From positions 1 through 38,184 of the forward strand of contig CAZAQG010000012.1 of the NCBI GenBank assembly GCA_964487445.1: a stretch of 38,184 bases of DNA, read 5' to 3'. A program made the translations under genes and the position numbers. The DNA comes from BMS3Abin12 sp964487445. GTDB taxonomy: Bacteria; Pseudomonadota; Gammaproteobacteria; 21-64-14. Positions 21,217-30,070 of this stretch are shown one piece after another (position 1 is the stretch's first letter; every line of letters begins with the position of its first letter). Under the pieces are notes generated by a model. The model was not told the origin of the DNA. It saw only the letters and a list, made by a program, of their open reading frames with translations, and did no database searches.

Positions 21217-22761
21217 CTACCAGGCCCGATGGGCCTTGAAGTGTTCCACCGCCTCGTGCATGACGGCGGCCATCTTGTCGTCGTAGTCGCCGCTCGTATT
21301 GATGCGGTCAAGGAGATCTTTCCGCTCGGAGCGCAGGTAATCGTGCAGTGCCGCCTCGAAGACACCGATCTTTTCTATTTCGAGATCATCGAGGAAGCCC
21401 TCGTTCACGGCGTAGAGCGAGAAGGCGACTTCGGCGACCGAAAGCGGCGAGTACTGCTTCTGTTTCATCAATTCGGTCACTCGCTTGCCGCGTTCAAGCT
21501 GCCGCCGGGTCGCCTCGTCGAGATCCGAGGCGAACTGCGCGAAGGCCGCGAGTTCGCGATATTGCGCGAGCGCGAGACGAATGCTGCCGCCGAGTTTCTT
21601 GATGATCTTGGTCTGTGCCGCACCGCCGACCCGCGATACGGAAAGCCCCGCATTGATCGCCGGGCGAATGCCGGCGTTGAACAGATCCGATTCCAGGAAG
21701 ATCTGCCCGTCGGTGATGGAGATCACGTTCGTCGGCACGAAGGCGGACACGTCGCCCGCCTGGGTCTCGATGATCGGAAGCGCCGTGAGCGAGCCGGTTT
21801 TACCCTTCACCTTGCCTTTGGTGTGACGTTCGACATACTCGACGTTCACACGCGCGGCACGTTCGAGCAGGCGCGAGTGCAGATAGAATATGTCGCCCGG
21901 ATATGCTTCGCGTCCGGGCGGGCGGCGCAGCAGGAGCGAGATCTGCCGGTACGCCCATGCCTGCTTGGTGAGATCGTCGTAGATGATCAGCGCATCGCGG
22001 CCGTTGTCGCGGAAGTACTCGCCCATGGCGCAGCCGGCGTAGGGGGCGATGTACTGCATTGCGGCGGATTCGGCCGCCGAGGCGACAACCACGATCGTGT
22101 GTTCGAGCGAGTCGTTTTCTCTCAGCTTCGCAACCACGCCCGCAACCGAGGAGGCCTTCTGTCCCACCGCAACGTAAATGCACAGGATGCCGGTGCCGCG
22201 CTGGTTGATGATGGTGTCCAGGGCGACCGCGGTTTTGCCGGTCTGGCGGTCACCGATGATGAGTTCGCGCTGGCCGCGGCCGACCGGCACCATGGCGTCC
22301 ACCGACTTGAGCCCGGTCTGCACCGGTTGGGAGACGGACTGGCGGGCGATGACCCCCGGGGCGACCTGCTCGATCGGGTAAGTCTGTTCGGTCTTGATCG
22401 GACCCTTGCCGTCGAGCGGGCGTCCGAGCGCATCCACCACGCGCCCGGCGAGCGCCTCGCCGACGGGCACCTCGAGAATGCGCCCGGTGGTCTTGACCGT
22501 GCTGCCCTCGGCAATGCCGACGTAATCGCCAAGCACCACGGCGCCGACCGAGTCGCGTTCGAGGTTGAGCGCGAGGCCGTACACCTCGCCCTCGAACTCG
22601 ATCATCTCCCCGTACCGCACATCACCCAGGCCGTGGATGCGCACGATACCGTCGGAGACGGTGACCACCGTGCCGATGTTGCGTTCCTCCGTAGCGGGCT
22701 TGAAGCCCTCGATACGTTCCTTGATGAGCGCGGTGATCTCGGAAGGGTTGAGCTGATCCAT
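21217..22761 (-). CDS. atpA: ATP synthase F1 subunit alpha
   Basis: Non-catalytic nucleotide-binding subunit of F1, 514 aa as expected. N-terminal MDQLNPSEITALIKERIEGF, Walker A GDRQTGKTAVALD, ALIIYDDLTKQAWAYRQISLLLRRPPGREAYPGDIFYLHSRLLERA and GIRPAINAGLSVSRVGGAAQ are all family-defining. It lies between atpH and atpG in standard order. Confidence 0.98.
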   Translation of the reverse strand: MDQLNPSEITALIKERIEGFKPATEERNIGTVVTVSDGIVRIHGLGDVRYGEMIEFEGEVYGLALNLERDSVGAVVLGDYVGIAEGSTVKTTGRILEVPVGEALAGRVVDALGRPLDGKGPIKTEQTYPIEQVAPGVIARQSVSQPVQTGLKSVDAMVPVGRGQRELIIGDRQTGKTAVALDTIINQRGTGILCIYVAVGQKASSVAGVVAKLRENDSLEHTIVVVASAAESAAMQYIAPYAGCAMGEYFRDNGRDALIIYDDLTKQAWAYRQISLLLRRPPGREAYPGDIFYLHSRLLERAARVNVEYVERHTKGKVKGKTGSLTALPIIETQAGDVSAFVPTNVISITDGQIFLESDLFNAGIRPAINAGLSVSRVGGAAQTKIIKKLGGSIRLALAQYRELAAFAQFASDLDEATRRQLERGKRVTELMKQKQYSPLSVAEVAFSLYAVNEGFLDDLEIEKIGVFEAALHDYLRSERKDLLDRINTSGDYDDKMAAVMHEAVEHFKAHRAW

Positions 22762-22784
22762 ATGAACGGGTCCTGTGAGGTTTC

Positions 22785-23321
22785 TTATGCGGCCATGACG
22801 CGTGCGAGGCGCTGTAGCCGGGTGGCAATCGAGCCGTCAATGACGTGGTCGTCGGCACGTATGACGACACCGCCGATAATTTCCGGCACCACTTCGAAGT
22901 GCGCCTCGATCTTGCAATCGAGCCGTCGGGAGAGCGCGTCGAGCAAGCGCTCGGACTGCGCCTTATCGAGCGGCACCGCGGTTTCGATGACGACCTTGAC
23001 CGTGGTCTCGGCCTTCGCCGCGAGCTGCGCGAACTCCGCGGCAAGAGCGGGCAGTGCCTGCAGCCGACCGGTATCGGCCATCAGGCGCAGCAAATTCGCT
23101 CCACCGGAGGGCAGATGCCCATCGACCAGCTCGCCGAGCAGTTCGGCACGCTCGGCGCGCCCCACAGCGGGACTCGTAATCAGATCACGTACCGGCGCGA
23201 GCGCAATCAATTCCGCAAGGCGTACGAGGAAGTCCCGCCATTGCGAGAGCTCATCCCGCTCGTGTGCATACTCGAATGCGGCACGGGCATAGGGCCGGGC
23301 GAGGGTGGTGAGATCGGCCAT
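22785..23321 (-). CDS. atpH: ATP synthase F1 subunit delta
   Basis: Peripheral-stalk subunit joining F1 to subunit b. The 178 aa start ADLTTLARPYARAAFEYAHERDELSQWRDFL and end with the conserved block DCKIEAHFEVVPEIIGGVVIRADDHVIDGSIATRLQRLARVM. The ATG follows the atpF stop directly with no gap, indicating coupled translation. Confidence 0.95.
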   Translation of the reverse strand: MADLTTLARPYARAAFEYAHERDELSQWRDFLVRLAELIALAPVRDLITSPAVGRAERAELLGELVDGHLPSGGANLLRLMADTGRLQALPALAAEFAQLAAKAETTVKVVIETAVPLDKAQSERLLDALSRRLDCKIEAHFEVVPEIIGGVVIRADDHVIDGSIATRLQRLARVMAA

Positions 23322-23798
23322 TTAGAAGAGCTCTTCCGCAAACTCGTCGACGAGCGATGCATGCGCCTTGGGATCGAGTTCGCGCCCGAGTATCTTGCCG
23401 GCGGCGGCGACCGAGATGCGGGCGAAGTCACCTCGCAAGGTCTCGCGCGCCTGGCGCACCATCTGATCGATCTCCTCGCGCGCCCGCTCGAGTTCGCGTC
23501 CGCGCTCGGCCTCGGCCTCCCCGCGCGCGGACGCGACAATCTCCCGCGCGCGGCGGTTGGAATTGTCGACGATCTCGTTCGCTCGCTGGCGTGCCTCTTC
23601 AATGGCCCGCTCGACCTGTGTCTCGGCTCGCTCGAGTTCCTTGCGCCCCTGCTCGGCTGCGGCGATGCCGTCCGCAATATGCTTCTTGCGGTCATCCATC
23701 ACACCGATCAAAGGCTTCCAGAGGAAGGCCTTAATAAACCAGATCAGAGTCAGAAAGACAAGGATCTGAACCAATAACGTTCCGGTAAGGGCTACCAT
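23322..23798 (-). CDS. atpF: ATP synthase F0 subunit b
   Basis: Peripheral stalk of F0. The 158 aa have one N-terminal membrane helix (LTGTLLVQILVFLTLIWFIKAFLWKPL, about 4-28) and a long charged coiled coil (KKHIADGIAAAEQGRKELERAETQVERAIEEARQRANEIVDNSNRRAREIV...), the normal b architecture. It is a single copy, unlike the b/b' pair of many photosynthetic bacteria. RBS is weak (GCGAGAA). Confidence 0.95.
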   Translation of the reverse strand: MVALTGTLLVQILVFLTLIWFIKAFLWKPLIGVMDDRKKHIADGIAAAEQGRKELERAETQVERAIEEARQRANEIVDNSNRRAREIVASARGEAEAERGRELERAREEIDQMVRQARETLRGDFARISVAAAGKILGRELDPKAHASLVDEFAEELF

Positions 23799-23829
23799 GG
23801 CGTTCTCGCGTTAAAGCACAAAACCGTTT

Positions 23830-24126
23830 CTAGTGGCCCGCAGCAGTGGCGGCCAGTCGGGTAAAAGTGCTGACGAAGGGGTTCGCGAACAGAAACCACA
23901 TGGATATGCCGAACAGGATGAACGGGAAGGACTCCATCAGGCCGGCGAAAATAAACATGTTCACCATCAACGGACCGCGCATTTCGGGCTGACGCGCAAT
24001 ACCTTCTAGCGTCTTGGCGGTAATCAGGCCCCAGCCGATGGCCGAGCCCAGACCCGCCGCAGCGAACATGGCGCCGACGGCGACGGCCGTGCCGGTAACA
24101 ATTTCTGCAATAAGGCTTGGATTCAC
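23830..24126 (-). CDS. atpE: ATP synthase F0 subunit c (proteolipid)
   Basis: Rotor-ring subunit with two transmembrane helices. The 98 aa carry RQPE (45-48) in the polar loop and the ion-binding acidic residue Glu65 in AGLMESFPFI. E. coli uses Asp61 there; Glu is common in other lineages. The protein is longer than E. coli AtpE (79 aa) because of extra residues at the C-terminus. No Gln/Ser sodium-ligand pattern stands out, so a proton ring is presumed. The GTG at 24126 is chosen as start: AGGAG is 7 bp upstream (24134-24138) and the conserved MNPSLIAEI begins here. Confidence 0.93.
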   Translation of the reverse strand: MNPSLIAEIVTGTAVAVGAMFAAAGLGSAIGWGLITAKTLEGIARQPEMRGPLMVNMFIFAGLMESFPFILFGISMWFLFANPFVSTFTRLAATAAGH

Positions 24127-24190
24127 TTGGTTACTCCTTGGATAATCCGTTGGTAGTTGGCGATTGCTCCACGATCGCATGAAAATCAGG

Positions 24191-25063
24191 TCAATGCTCC
24201 GCCGTCTGTTGTGCCATGCCCAGATAGACGATCGCCAGCACCCCGAAGATAAAGGCTTGAAGCGTGGCGATCAGCAGGTCGAATATGCTCCACGCGATCC
24301 CCGCTACAAACTGTGCCGGCATCCAGACCGCGGCGCTCCAACTGGGCGGATTCAGCGCAGAGAACGTGAGCAGGGCCAACAGGGCGAAAATCAACTCCCC
24401 GGCGAACATGTTACCGAACAGTCGCAGGGCCAGACTCACCAGCTTCGACAAATCGTCGATCAGGGTCGTCACGATATTGGCCGGACCGCCGTACTTGCCG
24501 TAGGGATGAAGCAGAAAGCGCTTGAGGTAACCTCGCACGCCGTTCGCCTTCAACTGGTAGGCGACCATCAGCACGAAAATCACGATCGACATGGCAAACG
24601 GAGTATCGAGGGCCGCCGTCGGCACATCGCGAAAATACACGGTCTCCATTCCGAAGAAATGAAAGCCGACCTGGGCCGCGATCGTCGGAATCAGATCCAC
24701 CGGGATCAGATCCATCAGATTCATCAGAAAAACCCAGGAGAAGATCGTGAGCGCCATCGCCCCCACGTAATGATTCACCTCCGGGAATACTTCGCGCATC
24801 TGATCGGTGATGTACTCCACCATCGACTCGATTGCGAGTTGAACGCGGCCGGGGTTGTCCATGCTCAGCTTGCGCCCCATGCGCCAGGCAATGAAGCACA
24901 GGCCCACGGCGAAGATCAGGGAGATCAGAATCAGGTCGAGCGTGAAGGCATGAAAGTCCACCAAACCGTTCGGTTGATGGGTCTGCGGATTGCAGCCCAG
25001 GCACCAGTCGGTCAGATGGTGGGTAATGTACTCGCCCGCGCTTTCGGTGCCCTTGACCGTCAT
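24191..25063 (-). CDS. atpB: ATP synthase F0 subunit a
   Basis: Stator membrane subunit providing the proton half-channels. The 290 aa have 5-6 membrane helices. The essential arginine is in LVSLALRLFGNMFAGELIFALL and the C-terminal helix with AWSIFDLLIATLQAFIFGVLAIVYLGMA closes the channel. The start is preceded by GAGGAAT. It stands 19 bp after atpI. Confidence 0.96.
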   Translation of the reverse strand: MTVKGTESAGEYITHHLTDWCLGCNPQTHQPNGLVDFHAFTLDLILISLIFAVGLCFIAWRMGRKLSMDNPGRVQLAIESMVEYITDQMREVFPEVNHYVGAMALTIFSWVFLMNLMDLIPVDLIPTIAAQVGFHFFGMETVYFRDVPTAALDTPFAMSIVIFVLMVAYQLKANGVRGYLKRFLLHPYGKYGGPANIVTTLIDDLSKLVSLALRLFGNMFAGELIFALLALLTFSALNPPSWSAAVWMPAQFVAGIAWSIFDLLIATLQAFIFGVLAIVYLGMAQQTAEH

Positions 25064-25082
25064 CGGATTCCTCGGTCCTTTT

Positions 25083-25436
25083 TCAAGCGTGTCGCCGGAA
25101 CAAACCGGCGGCGATGTAATAGGCGAATTCGGCGCCTATAAAACCCGCGATCAAAGCCAGTGGAGCAAGCTTCATCACCGCCAAGCCGACCGCAAAAGCC
25201 GCAATCACGAACACCATTCGTTCCAGCGCTCCCAGGAACAAACCTGCGACTCCGGCTCCCGGCCGCGAGGCTCGATCCATCCGCCATGCGAGCAGAACCG
25301 ACACCACCAAGCCGATCCCGCCGCCGTAAAGCGCCGCGACCGCCATACCGAGCCGCGTATATGCAAAAAAACCACCTGCGACTGCAAGAGTCACGATGGC
25401 CTGAATCATCAAGAGGCTGACAAGAACCTTTCGCAT
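25083..25436 (-). CDS. atpI: AtpI-like membrane protein (ATP synthase assembly)
   Basis: A 117-aa protein with four hydrophobic helices (about 5-25, 30-49, 65-87 and 93-112) at the head of the ATP synthase operon. Sequence is poorly conserved in this family, but position, size and LVVSVLLAWRMDRA...FIGAEFAYYIAAGLFRR fit the AtpI/UncI group, which helps c-ring assembly. The ATG start has no strong ribosome-binding site. Confidence 0.8.
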   Translation of the reverse strand: MRKVLVSLLMIQAIVTLAVAGGFFAYTRLGMAVAALYGGGIGLVVSVLLAWRMDRASRPGAGVAGLFLGALERMVFVIAAFAVGLAVMKLAPLALIAGFIGAEFAYYIAAGLFRRHA

Positions 25437-25872
25437 TTATTGCCATTGAGACGTGAACTCGCGCCTCAATTTGTTTGAACGCCAGGCAGTTTAGCCTTTT
25501 TTGCGTCGGGCTTCAATCTTCTTTCCACCCGCGCACCCTGTAGCCCGTGTAAGGTGGCGGACCAAGCGCAACCCATGTGGCCGCACCGGGGGCAAGACCG
25601 CCCGCCGGAGCGGGCTGGTTGTGCAAAAACACCGCTAATGCATTTTATGCACTGCGAAATGCAATTAATGGACTGCGATTCGACCCCGCCCGGAAGCGGT
25701 TCAGGCTTCGGCGTGCAGTGCCGGCCCCCTTCACGGTTTCAACCAATCCCGCCCGCCGGAGCCGGTCCGGGCGTTTATGCCCGCGTGTAAACCGCGAAGG
25801 GGCGGGGTATGCGCGGCGGCGCACGAGGCGTCGATTCGCGCGCCGCAACCGCATGATCGTGCAAACGGGCGC
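25437..25872. other. Intergenic region between the atp operon and the RND operon
   Basis: About 435 bp without a gene. It holds the atp promoter (25488-25516), a region with near-palindromic taatgcattttatgca (about 25636-25651), and the left part of repeat copy B from 25780. No T-rich hairpin that would end the minus-strand RND transcript is seen. Confidence 0.5.
25488..25516 (-). promoter_or_regulatory. Promoter of the atp operon
   Basis: On the minus strand, TTGAAG (-35, plus-strand coordinates 25511-25516) and TAAACT (-10, 25488-25493) are separated by exactly 17 bp. The start of transcription would be near 25482, about 45 nt before the atpI ATG. The run of A in the spacer is consistent with an active promoter. 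Confidence 0.6.
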
Positions 25873-25936
25873 CTATCCGGCTTCCGGGGAGGCGGGATGC
25901 GCGTCGGCCGCCGCTTCCGCGGCGTGGTCTTTTGCC
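25780..25936. repeat. 156-bp dispersed repeat, copy B, reaching into the RND pump gene
   Basis: Direct diverged copy of 18304-18459. Its right part (25873-25936) is also the last 20 codons or so of the minus-strand RND pump gene, encoding a tail AKDHAAEAAADAHPASPEAG that does not look like a conserved RND C-terminus. The pump's own tail may have been replaced by repeat sequence. Confidence 0.7.
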
Positions 25937-28900
25937 AGATAGGTGTAGAAGGTCGGGACCACGTAGAGCGAGAACAAGGCGCCGATGGACAGGCCGGTGG
26001 CGATCACCAGGCCCATGTCGAAGCGGCTGACCGCGCCCGCTCCGGTCGCGACCAGCAACGGAATGACGCCGAAGACCATGGCGCCGGTGGTCATCAGGAT
26101 CGGGCGCAGGCGCACGCTCGAGGCCTGCTCCACCGCCTCGCGGCGGGTGAGACCCTTGTGGCGTTGCAGGTCGTTTGCGAACTGCACGATGAGGATCCCC
26201 TGTTTGGTGATGAGGCCGATCAGGGTGAGCAGTCCGACCTGTGTGTAGATGTTGAGCGTGGCCGCACCCAGGCTCAGGAAGATGAGGGCGCCGCAGATGG
26301 ACATGGGCACGGTGGTCATCACGATCAGCGGGTCGCGGAAGCTCTCGAACTGCGCGGCGAGCAGCAGGTAGACGAGAATGATCGCGAGCACGAAGATCAC
26401 CAGCGCCGCGCCGCCCTGCTGCATGTACTGTCGCGAGATGCTGGAGTAGTCCATCTCGAAACCCGGCGGAAACAGTTTTTTCGCCGTGTCCTTCAGGTAG
26501 GTCAGTGCCTGTCCGATGGTCACGCCCGGCATCATGACGCCCAGGAGGGTCGCGGAATTGAGCTGCTGGAACTGCGGGAGATAGTCGGGTTGCACCTCGG
26601 TGTGCAGCGAGACGACGGTGGACAGCGGTACCAGCGTCCCGGACGCGGTGCGTATGTAGTACTGCTTGAGCAGGTCGGGGCGCGCTCGGAAGCGGTTCGG
26701 CACCTGCGGGATCACCTTGTAGCTCTGTCCGGCCATGCTGAAGCGGTTGATGTAGTTGCCGCCGAGCAGGGGCTGAAGGTCACCGGTTATATCGCGCATG
26801 GTGAGCCCGAGGTCGGCGGCCATCGGGCGGTCGATGGACACCACCACTTCGGGGTTGTCGAATTTCAGGTCCTTGTCGAGGAATATGAACATCCCGCTGC
26901 GCCTGGCGCGGTCCAGCAACCGGTCGGCGACGGTGTTGATCTGCCGGTAGTCGGCGTTCGCCTTGACGACGAACTGGATCGGCAGCCCGCCCGCGGAGCC
27001 TGGGACCGAAGGCCGCGGGAAAGTCACGGCCTTGAGCCCGGTGATGCCGTCGAGCTTGTGCTGGAGCAGCGGCTGGATCTGCATCTGGGACCTCGTGCGC
27101 TCGCCCCAGGGTTTGAGGAGCATGCCGCCGAAGGCGCTGTTGCTGCCGGCGCCGCCGCCCGGCGCGATCCCGTTCACCAGGAAGGTCATATGCTCCTCGG
27201 GGAAGGAATCGAAGATCCGCAGCATCTGTTTCGAGTAGTGCTCCAGGTAGTGCAGGGTGGCGGTCGGCGGTCCCTTGCCCTGCACGAACAGAATCCCCTG
27301 GTCCTCGGTGGGAGCGAGTTCCTGACGGGTACTGGTGAACAGGAAGAAGATGCTCGCGAGAATCACGGCGGAGAACACCAGGACGACCGGGCGGTAGTCG
27401 AGCACGCCGTGCAGTGAACGGGTGTAACGGGCGCGCAGCCGCCCGAAGGTCCGGTCCAGGAAATGGCTGAATCCGCGCGGCGGGGTGCGGCGCAGAACCC
27501 GCGAACCCATGACGGGCGACAACGTCAGCGCGACCACCATGGAGATCAGGACGCTCGCGGCCAGGGTGAAGGCGAACTCGCTGAACAGGTTGCCGACCAG
27601 CCCGCCCATGAATCCGATCGGTGCGAACACCGCGATCAGGGTGGTGGACATGACCACGATCGGCAGCGTCAGCTCGCGGGCGCTCTGAACGGCGGCATCG
27701 AACGGGCGCCTGCCTTCCTCGATGTGGCGATGGATGTTTTCGACGACGATGATGGCGTCGTCCACCACCAGTCCGATGGCGAGCACGATGGCGAGCAGCG
27801 TCATCAGGTTCAGGGTGAAGTGCAGTGCGAGCATGATCAGCCCGGCGCCGACGATCGACAGCGGGATGGCGACCGCCGGGATCAGCAGCGAGCGGAACGA
27901 GCCGAGGAACAGGTAGATCACCAACACCACCACGCCCAGGGTGATGGCGATGGTGTATGCGACCTCGTGGATCGAGGCGCGGATGTACACGCTTCCGTCG
28001 TAGGGGATGCCGGCGCGCAGGCCGGGCGGGAAATCCTTCCGGATCTCGTTGAAGACCTTGTGAACGCCGTCGGCCACCGTCAGGGCGTTCGCGGACGGGG
28101 TGGGGGTCACGCCGATGAAGGTGGCCGGTTGTCCCTTGAAGTACACGGACTGATTGTAGTTTTCGGCGCCGAGTTCCACGTCGGCGACGTCGCTCAGGTG
28201 GATCTGGGTGCCGTTGCGTTGCGCGACCACGAGTTTGCGAAACGCCTGCACCGAGTGCAGACTGGTGGTCGCGCGGATGGTCATCGCGACGTCGGGTCCC
28301 TTGGTGCGGCCGATCGCGGAGACCAGGTCGTTGGAGGCCAGGGCGGCGGCGACCTGGGCGGGTGTGATCCCGAGCGCGGCCATCTTCTGCGGATTGAGCC
28401 AGGCGCGCATCGCGAAGGTGTTGCCGTTGCCGGAGCCCGCCGGCAGGATCTGCGCCTGTCCCACGCCCGCGACGCCCTGGATCTTCGGCTGGACCACGCG
28501 GTTCAGGTAGTCGGCGATCTGCTGCGAACTCATGGTCCGGCTGTAGAACGCCAGGTACATCAGCGCCGTGGAGCTGCCCTCGGTCTCCTTTACGACCGGC
28601 GACTCGCTCCGCGGAGGGAGTTGGTTGCGGACTTGGTTGACCTTGGCGATCACCTGCGTGAGGGCCGCGTTGGGATCCGAGTTGAGCTTCATGTAGACCC
28701 GGATGGCGGAGACCCCCTGGGAACTGGTGGAGGTCATATAGTCGATGTCCGGCGCGCTCGCGACCGCCTTTTCCAGGAGGGTGGTGATGAAGCCCTGCAC
28801 GGTGCCGGGGCTGGCGCCGGGGTAGGCGGTGGTCACCGCGATCACGGTGTTGGTCAGTTTCGGGTATTCGCGCACGGTCATGCCGAGGAACGAGCGCACC

Positions 28901-28974
28901 CCGAGCAGCAGGATGACCAGGTTGAGGGAGACGGCGAGGACCGGTCTCCGGATGAACAGGTCAGTGAGTCGCAT
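25873..28974 (-). CDS. RND efflux pump, inner-membrane transporter (HAE-1/AcrB-like)
   Basis: Proton-driven tripartite exporter of 1033 aa. It starts MRLTDLFIRRPVLAVSLNLVILLLG, and has twelve predicted membrane helices in two halves with large periplasmic loops (about 35-330 and 555-860). The proton-relay pair lies in LVVDDAIIVVENIHRH, which has the double Asp of hydrophobic-amphiphilic pumps, unlike heavy-metal pumps. YPGASP and the FGV-type C-terminal segment (RLRPILMTTGAMVFGVIPLL) are typical. Likely substrates are drugs, solvents or lipophilic compounds; these cannot be read from sequence. It overlaps the adaptor gene by 14 bp. The last residues are encoded within a dispersed repeat. Confidence 0.94.
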   Translation of the reverse strand: MRLTDLFIRRPVLAVSLNLVILLLGVRSFLGMTVREYPKLTNTVIAVTTAYPGASPGTVQGFITTLLEKAVASAPDIDYMTSTSSQGVSAIRVYMKLNSDPNAALTQVIAKVNQVRNQLPPRSESPVVKETEGSSTALMYLAFYSRTMSSQQIADYLNRVVQPKIQGVAGVGQAQILPAGSGNGNTFAMRAWLNPQKMAALGITPAQVAAALASNDLVSAIGRTKGPDVAMTIRATTSLHSVQAFRKLVVAQRNGTQIHLSDVADVELGAENYNQSVYFKGQPATFIGVTPTPSANALTVADGVHKVFNEIRKDFPPGLRAGIPYDGSVYIRASIHEVAYTIAITLGVVVLVIYLFLGSFRSLLIPAVAIPLSIVGAGLIMLALHFTLNLMTLLAIVLAIGLVVDDAIIVVENIHRHIEEGRRPFDAAVQSARELTLPIVVMSTTLIAVFAPIGFMGGLVGNLFSEFAFTLAASVLISMVVALTLSPVMGSRVLRRTPPRGFSHFLDRTFGRLRARYTRSLHGVLDYRPVVLVFSAVILASIFFLFTSTRQELAPTEDQGILFVQGKGPPTATLHYLEHYSKQMLRIFDSFPEEHMTFLVNGIAPGGGAGSNSAFGGMLLKPWGERTRSQMQIQPLLQHKLDGITGLKAVTFPRPSVPGSAGGLPIQFVVKANADYRQINTVADRLLDRARRSGMFIFLDKDLKFDNPEVVVSIDRPMAADLGLTMRDITGDLQPLLGGNYINRFSMAGQSYKVIPQVPNRFRARPDLLKQYYIRTASGTLVPLSTVVSLHTEVQPDYLPQFQQLNSATLLGVMMPGVTIGQALTYLKDTAKKLFPPGFEMDYSSISRQYMQQGGAALVIFVLAIILVYLLLAAQFESFRDPLIVMTTVPMSICGALIFLSLGAATLNIYTQVGLLTLIGLITKQGILIVQFANDLQRHKGLTRREAVEQASSVRLRPILMTTGAMVFGVIPLLVATGAGAVSRFDMGLVIATGLSIGALFSLYVVPTFYTYLAKDHAAEAAADAHPASPEAG

Positions 28975-30070
28975 CGCTGCGCCCCGTACCGCTCCCGCCG
29001 CCGATCACCACCACGGAACCGTTGTGCAGCTTGATCTGTCCGGCGCTCACCACCCGTTCGCCGGGCTTCAGTCCCTTGGTCACCTCGACCCGTTCCCCTC
29101 GTTGCACACCGACGCTCACGAGACGCCGGTGCACGATCAGGACCGGCTTGCCCGCCTTCCCGGTCTTCTCGACCACGTATACGTAGTCCCCGTAAGTGTT
29201 GTAGGCGATGGCGGTCACCGGCACCACCAGCACCTCGTGCCGTACCGACCGGACCAGTGTGACGGTCCCGAACATCCCGGGACGCAGCCGGTGGTCGGGG
29301 TTGCCCACCCGGGCGCGCACGCGGAAGTTGCGCGTCGCCGGATCGATCCGTGAGCCGATGGCCCGCACCGTTCCGGTGAAGGACGCCTTCGGATAGGCAT
29401 TCACGCGCAACGTGATCCGGTCGCCCGTGCGCACCTCGGGCAGGTACTGTTGCGGGAGCGTGAAGTCGACATAGAGGGGAGTCCACGACTGCAGCCCGAC
29501 GAGGGCCCGGCCGGGGTCGACGTACTGGCCGAGGTCCACCTCGCGGATGCCCAGCACGCCGGCGAAGGGCGCGCGCACCGCAAGCTTGCGCAGCAGCGTG
29601 CGGTCGTTTTCCACTTGGGCGAGCGCGGCATCGTAGTCCGCTTGCGCGGTGTCGAAGTCGGCCCGGCTCGCGGCCTTGTGGCGGAACAACCGCTTTGCGC
29701 GTTTCAGGTTGATGCGCGCCAGGCGCGCGAGCGCCCGGTCGTGACGCAACTGCGCCTTCTGGCTGCTGTCGTCGATCTGCACGAGGAGCCGGCCCTTGCG
29801 TACCCGCTCGCCGGAGCGAAACAGGATGCGGGTGATCTTACCCGCCAGCGGGGTCGAGACTTCCACCCCCCGCACCGCGCTCAGGCTCGCCACCGATCGC
29901 AGCTGCGGCGCCCACTCGGCGAGCCGGGCGGTGGCCACCGAGACCGCGGGGGGTACCGCCCGGTGGGCCAGCATCTGACGCATCATGTGGCCGACGAAGG
30001 CCTTCCAGGCGAAGATGCCGCCGAAGACCAGCGCGAGCACGAGCAGCATGAGGGCCATGCGCTTCTTCAT
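28961..30070 (-). CDS. RND efflux periplasmic adaptor (membrane fusion protein)
   Basis: Links the inner-membrane pump to the outer-membrane channel. The 369 aa have an N-terminal anchor (RMALMLLVLALVFGGIFAWKAFVG), a lipoyl half (GVEVSTPLAGKITRILFRSGERVRKGRLLVQID), a helical hairpin (about 115-160), the second lipoyl half (VRAPFAGVLGIREVDLGQYVDPG) and a beta-barrel domain. It overlaps the outer-membrane gene by ATGA and the pump gene by 14 bp, so all three are translated as one operon. No local regulator gene adjoins. Confidence 0.93.
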   Translation of the reverse strand: MKKRMALMLLVLALVFGGIFAWKAFVGHMMRQMLAHRAVPPAVSVATARLAEWAPQLRSVASLSAVRGVEVSTPLAGKITRILFRSGERVRKGRLLVQIDDSSQKAQLRHDRALARLARINLKRAKRLFRHKAASRADFDTAQADYDAALAQVENDRTLLRKLAVRAPFAGVLGIREVDLGQYVDPGRALVGLQSWTPLYVDFTLPQQYLPEVRTGDRITLRVNAYPKASFTGTVRAIGSRIDPATRNFRVRARVGNPDHRLRPGMFGTVTLVRSVRHEVLVVPVTAIAYNTYGDYVYVVEKTGKAGKPVLIVHRRLVSVGVQRGERVEVTKGLKPGERVVSAGQIKLHNGSVVVIGGGSGTGRSDATH

